From an uncultured Eubacterium sp. (GTDB lineage: Bacteria; Bacillota; Clostridia; Lachnospirales; Lachnospiraceae), in NCBI GenBank assembly GCA_947385875.1, contig CANDMV010000020.1:1-41664 (forward strand): a stretch of 41,664 bases of DNA, given 5' to 3'. Of this stretch, positions 8,247-17,096 are shown one piece after another (position 1 is the stretch's first letter; every line of letters begins with the position of its first letter). Both the position numbers and the translations under genes were made by a program. Below the pieces are notes generated by a model that ran no database searches, was not told the origin of the DNA, and saw only the letters and a list, made by a program, of their open reading frames with translations.

Positions 8247-8308
8247 AAAAAATAAGGAGACAAGTTAGTGCAACCCCTTAATTTTACTGGTTTCCTCTAA
8301 CTTGTCCC
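8247..8308 (-). terminator. terminator-like hairpin at the end of the polysaccharide locus
   Basis: On the minus strand GGGACAAGTTAG (8297-8308) pairs with CTAACTTGTCTC (8257-8268) in a 12 bp stem with one G-U pair, followed by CTTATTTTTT. It begins 32 bases after the manC stop. The 28-base loop is longer than usual. Part of the loop (8277-8292) recurs with one mismatch at 6369-6384 on the other side of the DUF262 cassette. Confidence 0.55.
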
Positions 8309-8340
8309 TATGATAACACCGGCTTCTATAATATCAGTAT

Positions 8341-9696
8341 TTATACCTTATCCGCCTCATACTTCTTTTTATCATGCACGCTGATCTCCCTGCCAATCTG
8401 TATCTCAATCACCTGCATATCCGTATCCGCGATCAGCATATGCCTGCATCCCGCCGGAAGCACGGCCACATGTCCGCCTGCTACTTCCTGCTCGGCTCCG
8501 TCTATGACCGTCCGTCCCATGCCGGAGATCACGTTCCACACCTCTGTGCGGTGCTCATGGCTGTGGTAATTCATCTTCTGCCCGGCTTTCAGCGTAATTT
8601 TAATTGTCATGCCCGCCTCTTCAATATCGATCACCTTATAGGTGCCCCATGACTTTTCCGCATACATGACCTGCCTGCTGAATACATCGGCATAGTCTTT
8701 CAGATAACTGCATTCCGCTTTATCCGCCACCAGAATCCCATCCGGGCTTGCCGCTACAATGATGTCCTTAAGCCCCATGCCCAGTACCGGTATATCCAGC
8801 TCATTAATAATCTGTGTATTTTTGCAGGAGCTGCTCAAAATCCCATCACCTGCTACATCCTCCTCCATTGCCTCTGTCAGCGTATTCCAAGTGCCAAGGT
8901 CTTTCCAGTCTCCTGAAAAACGAAGGACTTCAATGCGTTTCTCATGCTCTACCACCGCGTAATCAAAAGAAATCTTTTCCAGCGTATCATATTTTTGATA
9001 TAAATGCTTATAATCTGAAACCCCCAGAAGCTCATGCGCCCTCTGAAGCATATATCCGAGACGAAACGCAAATACCCCGCCGTTCCATAATGCCCCTGAG
9101 CGGATATACCGCTGTGCAGCCTCTACTGTCGGCTTTTCCTTAAATTTTATTACTTCACTGATCTTCTCCCTTGTCTTTGGAATGATATATCCATATTTTT
9201 CCGAAGGATAGGTAGGCTGTATTCCCATAAGCGCCAGATTTAAATCCTTATCCCTGCGCACAATATTTTCCAGCTCCTTAAGTGCAGCAAAATATTCCTG
9301 TCCGACATATGGGTCAACCGGACATATAATCACCACTTCCTGTGCTCCGACTTTCTGGATATCATGAAGATATGCACATGCCAGGGCAATCGCCGGAAAT
9401 GTGTCTCTGCGGCACGGCTCGATGCTGATACCAATGTCCGGGCCCAGCTGATTATGTAATGCGGAAACCTGTGATTTTGAAGTGGCCACGGTTACATTTG
9501 CATTCTCATTGGCAGTTAAAATCTGCCTATATATCCTCTGCACCATAGACTCACAGCTTCCATCTTCTTTCGGGAAGATCGGGATAAATTGTTTTGACCT
9601 TACTTCATTGGACAGCGGCCATAACCGTTTTCCTGAACCGCCGGACAATAATACTATGTTCACTGCTCCTGCCCTCTTTCGTGTTGTCATGTTCAT
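8341..9696 (-). CDS. manC: mannose-1-phosphate guanylyltransferase (type II, with cupin domain)
   Basis: 451 residues. It makes GDP-mannose from mannose-1-phosphate and GTP in the cytoplasm. The nucleotidyltransferase signature GGSGKRLWPLSN is at residues 19-30 and the sugar-binding FKEKP lies further on. The last ~90 residues are a cupin (NYHSHEHRTEVWNVISG), typical of bifunctional PMI/GMP enzymes that also isomerise mannose-6-phosphate. Length is close to the usual 460-480. It is the last gene of the locus; its ATG overlaps the preceding stop (ATGA) and has no ribosome site of its own, so translation should be coupled. GDP-mannose feeds the gmd, fcl and colD genes at 26.7-30.0 kb. Confidence 0.93.
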   Translation of the reverse strand: MNMTTRKRAGAVNIVLLSGGSGKRLWPLSNEVRSKQFIPIFPKEDGSCESMVQRIYRQILTANENANVTVATSKSQVSALHNQLGPDIGISIEPCRRDTFPAIALACAYLHDIQKVGAQEVVIICPVDPYVGQEYFAALKELENIVRRDKDLNLALMGIQPTYPSEKYGYIIPKTREKISEVIKFKEKPTVEAAQRYIRSGALWNGGVFAFRLGYMLQRAHELLGVSDYKHLYQKYDTLEKISFDYAVVEHEKRIEVLRFSGDWKDLGTWNTLTEAMEEDVAGDGILSSSCKNTQIINELDIPVLGMGLKDIIVAASPDGILVADKAECSYLKDYADVFSRQVMYAEKSWGTYKVIDIEEAGMTIKITLKAGQKMNYHSHEHRTEVWNVISGMGRTVIDGAEQEVAGGHVAVLPAGCRHMLIADTDMQVIEIQIGREISVHDKKKYEADKV

Positions 9697-10865
9697 TTTT
9701 TTGTTGCAATCGCGTACAATACAAATTCTGCCATCGGATTATTCTGCTCTGCTCTCATATAATAGCTGCTTTTGGTATTAGCCTTCATCCAGCTCCAAAG
9801 CTCCAGTATATCGTTCACACGATGATACGCACAGATTGCATAATTCGTAAAATCCGTAAAAATTCCTCTGCCGCCATTCAGCGCAGCCAGCTCGCTTCCT
9901 TCTATATCCATTTTCACAAACGTAGGAGCGCATGTAATTTCACTGTCCAGTCTGGTGACATTAATGCTGCTCTCCCCCGCTTCATCGACTTTTGAAACTC
10001 CTAATAATTCACCGTCTTTATCTGTCTGCATAGAAAAGCTCAAGATGCCGTCTGCATCATACAGCCCCTTTTTGTGATAATATACCGGAAATCTGTCCGG
10101 CTGACATGCTTTCGCCTTTTCAATAGCATCGGTTGGTTCGAACAAATGATACTCTCTGCACACCTTTCCACTGTCGGCAAACGACAGCAGGCTGTCTCCT
10201 GTGTACCCCCCCCCCTCAACAATTACGTCATTTTCCGTAAACTGATAAAATGACTCATCCCAATAATGAGTATTTTCCGTCTTCATTCCCAACGCATATG
10301 TCGGATCAAACGTCACGCGAAACATCAATATCGCAGCAAGTATAAATCTCGACTCCTCGTCCGAAAGGCTCTGCATCAGAACTTCATACTCTGCCGAATG
10401 CTCCAGCACATTTTGCATTAATTCCTTTGCCGCAGCTACACTATGCTCAAATTTGTCCTCTCTATACAGCATCGGAAGCTCCTTTTCTAATAACAGCAGA
10501 AACTCCTGATAACAGATCACTGCTCCCTCTTTCAGTTTCATCAGATATTCCTCAAAACAGCTTCTGGAGCAAATAATATACAGCGCATCTTTTTCTACAT
10601 CACATTCCGACAGCAGACGTGTATGCTCGTCCTTTTCGCTCAGATCTATAAAACCCACTTCGTTCCCGCAATATAGGTTTGATGCTTCTTCATATACGCC
10701 TAATATCCAAGGAAGCTTCCCGCAAAAATATATTTTATTTTTTCTTCGGAACAGGTCTTTGATATGGCGGATTCTATCTTCTGCCAGCTTTTCTACAGTG
10801 ACCTTATTTTCTGTTATCCAATGCAGCATTGCCATACATTCTTCAATGGTTTTCTTTTTTATCAT
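9693..10865 (-). CDS. FkbM-family methyltransferase with a G10 tract
   Basis: 390 residues. The C-terminal half is an FkbM-type SAM-dependent methyltransferase (VIVEGGGYTGDS as the SAM loop, RLDSEI...PTFVKMDIEGSELAALNGGR as the family motif). Such enzymes usually O-methylate sugars. The N-terminal ~190 residues are a separate region with no catalytic motif I recognise. The glycine loop is encoded by ten consecutive G (plus-strand C at 10206-10215). The frame is intact as given, and loss or gain of one G would truncate the enzyme before its catalytic domain. Ribosome site GGGGAAGTGG. Position at the operon end next to manC fits a late glycan modification. Confidence 0.85.
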   Translation of the reverse strand: MIKKKTIEECMAMLHWITENKVTVEKLAEDRIRHIKDLFRRKNKIYFCGKLPWILGVYEEASNLYCGNEVGFIDLSEKDEHTRLLSECDVEKDALYIICSRSCFEEYLMKLKEGAVICYQEFLLLLEKELPMLYREDKFEHSVAAAKELMQNVLEHSAEYEVLMQSLSDEESRFILAAILMFRVTFDPTYALGMKTENTHYWDESFYQFTENDVIVEGGGYTGDSLLSFADSGKVCREYHLFEPTDAIEKAKACQPDRFPVYYHKKGLYDADGILSFSMQTDKDGELLGVSKVDEAGESSINVTRLDSEITCAPTFVKMDIEGSELAALNGGRGIFTDFTNYAICAYHRVNDILELWSWMKANTKSSYYMRAEQNNPMAEFVLYAIATKK

Positions 10866-10880
10866 TCCACTTCCCCTTCA

Positions 10881-11759
10881 CTAATTTATAAAATCACACA
10901 GCCTTTTCTTAATGCCCGCTGCTGACAGCCCTAACTGAATATCCTTCTCCCTTTTCGTTCCATAAGTCCTAAGCACCTCTAGCGGTACGCCGATCCCATC
11001 AATATCTACATCCAGTCCCTTTGCCGCAAGCAGCATGTCAGCATAAAATGTTCCCTCATAAAAAGGCTGGCAGATAAAGATCTTATGATTCACGATACAG
11101 CTTCTAAGCGTCGAATAATCAAATGGCGCAGCCGTCGTATAATATAAAATCGTAACATCCAAATCCATGCACGCTTCTATCACATCATCCAGCATTTCCG
11201 CGAACGTGACCACCGTCGCTTTCCGACCTCTTTTAATCACTGCAGCCTTTGCAAACTCGACAGGCACATCATGTTTATTACAAAAATCAGTCATGCGGAA
11301 ATAAGACGGATTTCCATTCAGACAGCATCTGTGAAACAATGCTTCAAACTGCCCCGGTGATCCCGGCACTAAAATCTCCATGTCCGGCAGCGTCTTTAAG
11401 ATCTGAACATCCTCCGGGCAGTAATGAGAATATCCCAGTACTGAAAAATCGTAAGATGCCCCTGTCGTAATAAAATTTCCCCCGACCTTTTGATATACAA
11501 AATCCAGCTTTAACTGTTCCAGCGCCCTCTGGACAATAAACGGGGATATTCCATATACGGTAGGAACCATCCCGGCCAGTGCCATTCCGGCGGCAATACT
11601 GACTACACCCGGCTCAAAAATTCCTATATTTTTTATCCGGCCCGGATATTGCTCCATCGAATCTTTGAACCCAAATGCGCCAATATCGATCAGCAGCAGC
11701 ATAGTATCGCTGTATTCCTCCAGCATGTCTAACACGCTTCTTTTCATTGCTGCACGCAT
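10881..11759 (-). CDS. transketolase-like C-terminal subunit, pair 2
   Basis: 292 residues, matching the pyrimidine-binding and C-terminal domains of transketolase (LIDIGAFGF, then FEPGVVSIAAGMALAGMVP with the glutamate that activates thiamine diphosphate, and GYSHYCPEDV with the conserved histidine). It needs the N-terminal subunit encoded at 12445-13230; a Nudix gene separates them. Ribosome site AGGAGA. Split transketolases in polysaccharide loci are usually annotated only by homology; for this pair the acceptor and donor are unknown. Confidence 0.85.
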   Translation of the reverse strand: MRAAMKRSVLDMLEEYSDTMLLLIDIGAFGFKDSMEQYPGRIKNIGIFEPGVVSIAAGMALAGMVPTVYGISPFIVQRALEQLKLDFVYQKVGGNFITTGASYDFSVLGYSHYCPEDVQILKTLPDMEILVPGSPGQFEALFHRCCLNGNPSYFRMTDFCNKHDVPVEFAKAAVIKRGRKATVVTFAEMLDDVIEACMDLDVTILYYTTAAPFDYSTLRSCIVNHKIFICQPFYEGTFYADMLLAAKGLDVDIDGIGVPLEVLRTYGTKREKDIQLGLSAAGIKKRLCDFIN

Positions 11760-11780
11760 TTTCTTCTCTCCTATTTTTCT

Positions 11781-12317
11781 CTATACCAGTTTTCGTCTTA
11801 TTGCCTGCATCCACCCGGCAAGTCCGATCAGCGACTTAAATTCGTTCCTTTCAATCAGCTCCTCCATCTCCTGTCTTGTGACCAGCTTTGTCTGTATCTG
11901 CTCTGTTTTATCACAGGCCGGCTGTTCCTTCCTGTCACACCGTGCAAAATACATATCGCACTTTGCACATGCGACGCCTTCGTTTGTATCATATCTGCCC
12001 ATATAGAACCATTCCTTAGCAAGAAATCCTGTTTCCTCAAGCAGCTCTCTCTCAGCAGCCTTTCTGCTGCTTTCTTCCTCTTCCATTGCGCCTGCCGGAA
12101 ATTCCAGCCTCCACTCATCCAGCGTATGTCTGTATTGATGTATCAGGACAATCCGATTCTGATACACCGGAACGATACAGACGCTGTCTTTATTTATCAC
12201 ATAAGTAAACGGATATTCTTTCCCATCAATCAGGAATCTGTCCTGAACCACATGGATTCTTCCAATCTGATGACTTTTACTGCTCACAATTTGATAGGGA
12301 CAATTTTTATGCTCCAA
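11781..12317 (-). CDS. Nudix hydrolase (ADP-sugar pyrophosphatase-like)
   Basis: 178 residues with a full Nudix box at about 76-98 (GAMEEEE...RELLEETGF, i.e. GX5EX7REUXEEXGU). The surrounding sequence resembles ADP-ribose/sugar-nucleotide pyrophosphatases. The start appears to be a TTG at 12317, because in-frame stops lie just upstream; a five-codon ATG frame (MKFGA) overlaps it in another frame. Lying between the two halves of a transketolase, it may process the product of that enzyme or hydrolyse a nucleotide sugar (GDP-mannose-type activity is known in the superfamily). The substrate cannot be told from sequence. Confidence 0.85.
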   Translation of the reverse strand: MEHKNCPYQIVSSKSHQIGRIHVVQDRFLIDGKEYPFTYVINKDSVCIVPVYQNRIVLIHQYRHTLDEWRLEFPAGAMEEEESSRKAAERELLEETGFLAKEWFYMGRYDTNEGVACAKCDMYFARCDRKEQPACDKTEQIQTKLVTRQEMEELIERNEFKSLIGLAGWMQAIRRKLV

Positions 12318-12345
12318 ATTTCATCACATCCTTGCCTAATTTTTA

Positions 12346-12448
12346 AGCTCCCTTTTTCAGGAGCAGCTTTATGTTATTTTTGCAGCTCTCTTTTTCAGAT
12401 GCAGCTTTATGTCATTTTTACAGCTCCCTTTTTCAGAAACAGCTTTAT
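12346..12448 (-). repeat. 38 bp tandem repeat, about 2.7 units, at the 3' end of tkt-N2
   Basis: Units begin at 12346, 12384 and 12422 (pattern AGCTCCCTTTTTCAG then AGCTTTATG on the plus strand) with a few mismatches. The third, partial unit contains the stop codon of the transketolase N subunit, so the sequence around the stop was copied downstream. Each unit carries a minus-strand AAAGGGAGCT-like, ribosome-site-like segment. Confidence 0.85.
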
Positions 12449-13230
12449 ATCCCAAATATCTTCACATCCTCACGCAATCTTTGCAGCTCTTCTTTATCGG
12501 GAGCACGATGAAACCAACTTCTGTCTTTCATCAAAATCTCAGAACCATAGCCGCGCACTGTATTAGCTATGACTGCCTGCGGCATCCGTTTCCCCGGCCT
12601 TGCAAGAACGTCATAGAGGCTCTTTTCGTCATGTCCGTCCACTGTCACAGTATCAAAGCCAAAGGACTGCAGCTTATATGTAAAATCACCCGGATCCAGC
12701 ATTTCATCCAGAGAATGATTATCATCGATAATCAGTGTCAGGTTATCCAACTTTTCACTGGCCGCAAATAACGCAGCCTCCCACATCGTACCCTCATTCA
12801 TCTCTCCATCCCCGGCCAGTACATAAATATGATTTTTCTGGTTGAGGATTCTGCAGGCATATGCGATTCCTGCCGCCACAGGAAATCCATGTCCCAGACT
12901 CCCTGCTGAAAATTCGATTCCCGGCACTTTCGTCCGGTCCGCCTGCATACTGATTCTGGAGTCATAGTTACATGCTGTCTGAAGCTCCTCTATTGGAAAA
13001 AAGCCTTTTTCTGCAAGCAGTGCCAAAAGCCCCATTGTCGCCTGTCCTTTACTCAGGATAAAATAATCCCGCTGCGGAGCTTCTGCTGCTTTCGGTGATA
13101 TATTCAAAATCTTGTCATATAGGACTCTCAGTATTTCTACAGAAGAAAAAACACTCTGCAGATTTGCATCCTGCCCGTAAAATGCAGTTTGTAAAATAGA
13201 CAGTCTCAGCTGTCTGGCTGCTTCGGTCAT
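12445..13230 (-). CDS. transketolase-like N-terminal subunit, pair 2 (active-site histidines replaced)
   Basis: 261 residues. The thiamine-diphosphate motif GDGEMNEG is intact at about 140-147, and SLGHG is present. Aligned by eye to the N subunit at 24563-25357, the three histidines that line the donor site in transketolases are changed: GHIPS becomes NLQS (His to Asn23), SKGHA becomes SKGQA (Gln63), and GGHPD becomes SMQAD (Gln96). Cofactor binding looks retained but the donor substrate is probably not a normal ketose phosphate. Strong ribosome site (AAAGGAGG). It begins the tkt-N2, Nudix, tkt-C2 group. Confidence 0.85.
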   Translation of the reverse strand: MTEAARQLRLSILQTAFYGQDANLQSVFSSVEILRVLYDKILNISPKAAEAPQRDYFILSKGQATMGLLALLAEKGFFPIEELQTACNYDSRISMQADRTKVPGIEFSAGSLGHGFPVAAGIAYACRILNQKNHIYVLAGDGEMNEGTMWEAALFAASEKLDNLTLIIDDNHSLDEMLDPGDFTYKLQSFGFDTVTVDGHDEKSLYDVLARPGKRMPQAVIANTVRGYGSEILMKDRSWFHRAPDKEELQRLREDVKIFGI

Positions 13231-13287
13231 GTATGGCCCCCTCCTTTCATCTGTACAGTATTAATTATCCATCAAAGAGTTATTCGA

Positions 13288-13515
13288 TTATTTTACTTTT
13301 ACAACATCCTCACTGTTTGTCTCCGCTACAATAAAATGCGGACGGTGCTTTGTCTCCAGATAGATTTTGGCAATATACTGCCCGATAATGCCCATACAAA
13401 ACAGTTGTATTCCGCTTATAAACATAACGATACATATCGTCGATGCCCACCCCTCCACCATAATATCTTTTCGGAATTCTGAGCCTTGATTTTTAAAGTC
13501 TTTTGTTTCTCCCAT
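13288..13515 (-). pseudogene. C-terminal membrane fragment of a GtrB-type GT2 glycosyltransferase
   Basis: 75-82 residues. The stretch GWASTICIVMFISGIQLFCM and the following GQYIAKIYLETKHRPHFIV match the final membrane helix and tail of polyprenyl-phosphate glycosyltransferases of the GtrB/DPM class. The GT-A catalytic domain is missing. An ATG at 13515 has a GGGGGA site 8 bases upstream; another possible start is 13536. The GT2 gene at 14512-15234 lacks exactly this kind of tail, but an intact oxidoreductase gene lies between. Either this is a leftover of a lost gene or a free-standing membrane module. Confidence 0.65.
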
Positions 13516-13578
13516 TATTATAAATCCCCCATTCATTTATACTGTCTTATATTTGTATGATAATTTATACAAGCGGTC

Positions 13579-14496
13579 TTATTTTTCAAATATATATCTG
13601 TAACATTTTTTGATTTGATTCATAATACTCCCTGTCTGCTCTGCAATACTTCTGTTAGAGCTGTCCCCTGCGATGATAGAATGATAGAAATGTTTCAGAA
13701 CTGCTGCCAAATTATTGCTCTCATCAAACTGGTACTGTCCTGCATCAGCCTGCTGTATACTTTCTCCATTTACCGTATGTGAAATCAATCGAACCGAAAC
13801 ATCCGACATCATGTCTAAAACAATCAGCCCGTGCTCACAGAGTATCTTTATCTTCCGCTCTTTCTTGTCAGACAATAGGCTGCACTCAATTTTACCATAG
13901 ATACCACAGGCATCAAAAAACACTATGCCTGCCGCAGGCAGACAATTATGTCCCTCAGCCACTATGTCAGTTTTTAATACTTGTATATCCACTAAAGACG
14001 TACCTCCCAGAAGATATACCAAAGCAGAGACCATATGTACTCCTATCACATCAAAAACATCATCATGCTGGTAGAAACGTCCAAATTGTTTGATATGCAT
14101 ATCAATATACTGTATCCTGCCAAAATCTTTTAAATGCTGCCTGACGCACGACAATGACGGTGAAACAGTATAAACATAATCCGTAAACAAAACCGTATGG
14201 TTTTGTTCCGATAAGCAAAAGAGCTCTTTCATTTCCACTACGTCTGTGCATAAAGGCTTTTCACAAAAAACATGAATCTTGTGCTCCAGCAGTCTTTTTA
14301 CAATCTGATAATGCTGCCTAACCGGCACACAGACAAATGCACAATCTACCGCCCTGCTGTCTAATACTTCATTCAGCTCAGCGTGCGGTTCATAATGAGG
14401 ATCAATAATACCTGTCAGCTCAAATTCCTCCGACTGCTGTATATATCTTTCAACAATTTTCCCCCAATACCCATATCCGAACAGTACGCATCTCAT
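13579..14496 (-). CDS. Gfo/Idh/MocA-family oxidoreductase
   Basis: 305 residues from the ATG at 14496, chosen because GGGAGGG lies 6 bases upstream; an in-frame ATG at 14511 abuts the previous stop codon and leaves no room for a site. The N-terminal Rossmann fold begins MRCVLFGYGYWGKIVERYI, the family motif EKPLC follows, and a histidine in DVIGVHM is in the usual catalytic region. These enzymes oxidise or reduce sugar hydroxyls with NAD(P). In a glycan locus the substrate is probably a nucleotide sugar, which is not identifiable here. Confidence 0.85.
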   Translation of the reverse strand: MRCVLFGYGYWGKIVERYIQQSEEFELTGIIDPHYEPHAELNEVLDSRAVDCAFVCVPVRQHYQIVKRLLEHKIHVFCEKPLCTDVVEMKELFCLSEQNHTVLFTDYVYTVSPSLSCVRQHLKDFGRIQYIDMHIKQFGRFYQHDDVFDVIGVHMVSALVYLLGGTSLVDIQVLKTDIVAEGHNCLPAAGIVFFDACGIYGKIECSLLSDKKERKIKILCEHGLIVLDMMSDVSVRLISHTVNGESIQQADAGQYQFDESNNLAAVLKHFYHSIIAGDSSNRSIAEQTGSIMNQIKKCYRYIFEK

Positions 14497-14511
14497 ATAG
14501 AACCCTCCCAT

Positions 14512-15234
14512 TTATAATTTATACCGCCGCTCTTTATGAAGTTTCCCTATTTCTTTCAGATATGACAGGATCAGATTTCCCGCCTTTACTTTAGAATCTG
14601 GATCATCCGTCCATCTAACGGGAATCTCTTTTATCGCGATGCCAAGCCATTCAGACCGTATCAGCATCTCTGCACAGTAAAACCATCCGTTGTTACTGCT
14701 GCATTCCTGAAGCAGTTTTTCAGCAATATCTTTTTTGTAAAATTTAAACCCGCACATAGCATCTGTAAAATTTACTTTCAAATAAAACTTCAAAATCATA
14801 TTCAAAGATTTTGAAGTAAAATTGCGAAACCCAGATCTCCCAATTACTCTGGAACCCTTTAACAGTCTGGATCCAACAACTATATTTTGCCCTTTATCCG
14901 CAAATTCCCTATAGACCTGCCTTAAATGCCGGATATCCGTAGCCAGATCCAGATCCATATAACCAACAATATCAAATGGGTTATTTTTTATCCCCGCCCG
15001 AAGAGCCAGACCCACGCCTCTATGTTCCAGCCGAATAAAATAAACAATGCCTTCTAATCGTTCTGAAAGCCGCATACATAATTGCGGTGTTTTGTCATTT
15101 GATCCATTGTCAATTATCGTAATTCTATATTTCTCTTTCAATTCCGTAGAATTTAAGTAATCCGTTAAAATATAGATTTTTTCTAGCAGGCTTTTTTCTT
15201 CATTCAATACTGGTATCATAATATTTATATTCAT
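14512..15234 (-). CDS. GT2 glycosyltransferase, dolichol-phosphate-sugar synthase-like
   Basis: About 240 residues. It starts INIMIPVLNEEKSL, followed by the nucleotide-binding region IDNGSNDKT and metal motif DLDLATD; GSRLLKGSRV and CGFKFYKK are typical of polyprenyl-phosphate glucosyl/mannosyltransferases. The frame opens at a GTG at 15309; I prefer the ATG at 15234, where the family N-terminus begins. It lacks the C-terminal membrane helices of GtrB. It directly follows the GtrII-type gene (7-base gap to the open frame), so it probably makes the lipid-linked sugar donor used by that enzyme outside the membrane. Confidence 0.85.
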   Translation of the reverse strand: MNINIMIPVLNEEKSLLEKIYILTDYLNSTELKEKYRITIIDNGSNDKTPQLCMRLSERLEGIVYFIRLEHRGVGLALRAGIKNNPFDIVGYMDLDLATDIRHLRQVYREFADKGQNIVVGSRLLKGSRVIGRSGFRNFTSKSLNMILKFYLKVNFTDAMCGFKFYKKDIAEKLLQECSSNNGWFYCAEMLIRSEWLGIAIKEIPVRWTDDPDSKVKAGNLILSYLKEIGKLHKERRYKL

Positions 15235-15315
15235 ATCATTTCCCATCCTTTTATACTTCCTGCATATTTTAAATTCTATGACTTTCATAAAATCATCAAT
15301 CTTTTCCACAGTTAT

Positions 15316-16929
15316 TCATGGCATAAAAACACTATCGCTTAATTTTACAACAATCCAGCCATCAAGCACTCTAACAGAATCTTGCGCCGGAAAGATCTCC
15401 ATTTCAGCAAAATCATCGCTTTGAACGACTTCCATATATTCTTCTTCTGTAAACATGTCTATATGAATGCCAAAAAACAAGTTGAAAATATCCGGCCAGC
15501 CTCTTTTGCTTTCATAATAAGTCGGCCATGTCAATCCAACATCAGCTGTATCGACTGCTATATGATATATCTCATTATCAAGGTAATAATCCCCGTTTGT
15601 ATTTAGATCTCCAATAATCATTACTTTATGCCCGATAACATTCTCATACAGCGGCTCCACCCGGTCTAAAATCCTTGACGCTATGCCATATACCTTGTTA
15701 TAAGTCAGCTTTCTAGCCATATACAGTGAATTATCCATATATGTATAGACATATACAAAATAAATGGAAAATATAATGCAAAAAGAACGAAACAGTCTTA
15801 TCCTCATCCCATCACTGATGCGAAATGCTGTATGAAGCATAGCAGGAACCATCATCGTCATCGGAACAGCCATTAAAATACCAATATCTCTTTCTGTGGC
15901 AATAAAACCAATGAGATTAGCTGCAAATGGATATACTGCCAATAAAGCATATAATAATACAATTTTTCCCGGTTCACGGTAAAGCTTACACCGTATCATC
16001 TGAGCCAGTATCAAAACATGAAACAGCAGAATCAAAAGGCAGTGAAATACCCAACTATGCCATAAAGAATTACTGAGAAAGCCATCTCCTATAAAATACT
16101 CCCATAAAGCCCTGCATATTTTCACAACAGAAGTCGGTATCTGATATAAGGAACGAGACAGCCCTATTTGATCGGCTCCGCTATATGTCGAAATAGGTAT
16201 GTGACAAGCTCTTAACACGATCATATTTAATATATAATATAAAAAAATTGCTCCAACCCCAGCAAAAGCATATCTAAAAATTCTACAATAATAATCTTTC
16301 AAAGGCTTTTCTTCATGCAGTATGCCATTCACTAAGTCCATGACCAAAAGGCCTGCCGCTACTCCTATATAAGCTTGATAAATGCTTAAACCTAACACAA
16401 TCAGGCAGGAACCGCAAAACACTGTTTTATAAGATTTCGCTTTTTTAATTACATAAGCACCCAGGGCATATGCCAGAATAGAAGCCGTATATAAATCCGA
16501 ACAAAAATAGTACGTCAGGCAAGCCGCAAACGCCGGCGATACCATAATAAGCAGACCTATCAGTTTTCCCTCTTTCCTTTCATAATTGAACTGATCCTCA
16601 TCCTGAAATCTTAAAAATATGACTGAAACACAGGCCATGCCTATTATACTGACGCAGCTGTTTATTACATTTGACACAACCCCTAATCTAAGTCCGTCAA
16701 GAAGCAGTCCCCATCTGCCCAGACTAATTTCCCATGCCCCAGCCCTATACACCATCTTGCTTAAAACACTGTCCGGGTTTCCAACCTCGTTCGTGCTATA
16801 ACACGCAAAGTGTACAATCATGCCAAATAAAAAAGAGAATAAAAAATACTTTTTTGTTTTCATCGAAACCAGATCTTCTTTGATCCGGAAGAAATCTTCC
16901 ATCATCTGCAAATTCAACTCCCATTTCAT
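15316..16929 (-). CDS. GtrII-type membrane glucosyltransferase
   Basis: 537 residues with about 10-12 predicted membrane segments and a hydrophilic C-terminal domain (from about residue 440). The segments TNEVGNPDS, GRWGLLLDGLRLG and YFCSDLYTASILAYALG match the GtrII glucosyltransferase family (PF14264). Such enzymes move a sugar from a polyprenyl-phosphate carrier onto surface polysaccharide at the outer face of the membrane. The start is uncertain: ATGs at residues 9, 10 and 23 are alternatives and none has an ideal ribosome site. Downstream GT2 (14512-15234) is the likely partner; a GtrA-like flippase was not found. Confidence 0.82.
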   Translation of the reverse strand: MKWELNLQMMEDFFRIKEDLVSMKTKKYFLFSFLFGMIVHFACYSTNEVGNPDSVLSKMVYRAGAWEISLGRWGLLLDGLRLGVVSNVINSCVSIIGMACVSVIFLRFQDEDQFNYERKEGKLIGLLIMVSPAFAACLTYYFCSDLYTASILAYALGAYVIKKAKSYKTVFCGSCLIVLGLSIYQAYIGVAAGLLVMDLVNGILHEEKPLKDYYCRIFRYAFAGVGAIFLYYILNMIVLRACHIPISTYSGADQIGLSRSLYQIPTSVVKICRALWEYFIGDGFLSNSLWHSWVFHCLLILLFHVLILAQMIRCKLYREPGKIVLLYALLAVYPFAANLIGFIATERDIGILMAVPMTMMVPAMLHTAFRISDGMRIRLFRSFCIIFSIYFVYVYTYMDNSLYMARKLTYNKVYGIASRILDRVEPLYENVIGHKVMIIGDLNTNGDYYLDNEIYHIAVDTADVGLTWPTYYESKRGWPDIFNLFFGIHIDMFTEEEYMEVVQSDDFAEMEIFPAQDSVRVLDGWIVVKLSDSVFMP

Positions 16930-17096
16930 ACATCTGCATCATTTTCGCTACTGTACATCCTTCGTCTTCACTGTCACTTTATTTATACTGACAAACATTA
17001 ACGTCTATTAAATAACATCTGCTCACGAGCGTTGTTATCTGAAATCATATGATAAACTATATTGTCCATAAGTATACAGTATTTCTTGTTTCAAAA

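Noticed and set aside
8230..8252. Hairpin TGCCC/GGGCA followed by A-run as a terminator
   Set aside because: On the minus strand the T-run precedes the stem, and no plus-strand gene ends here.
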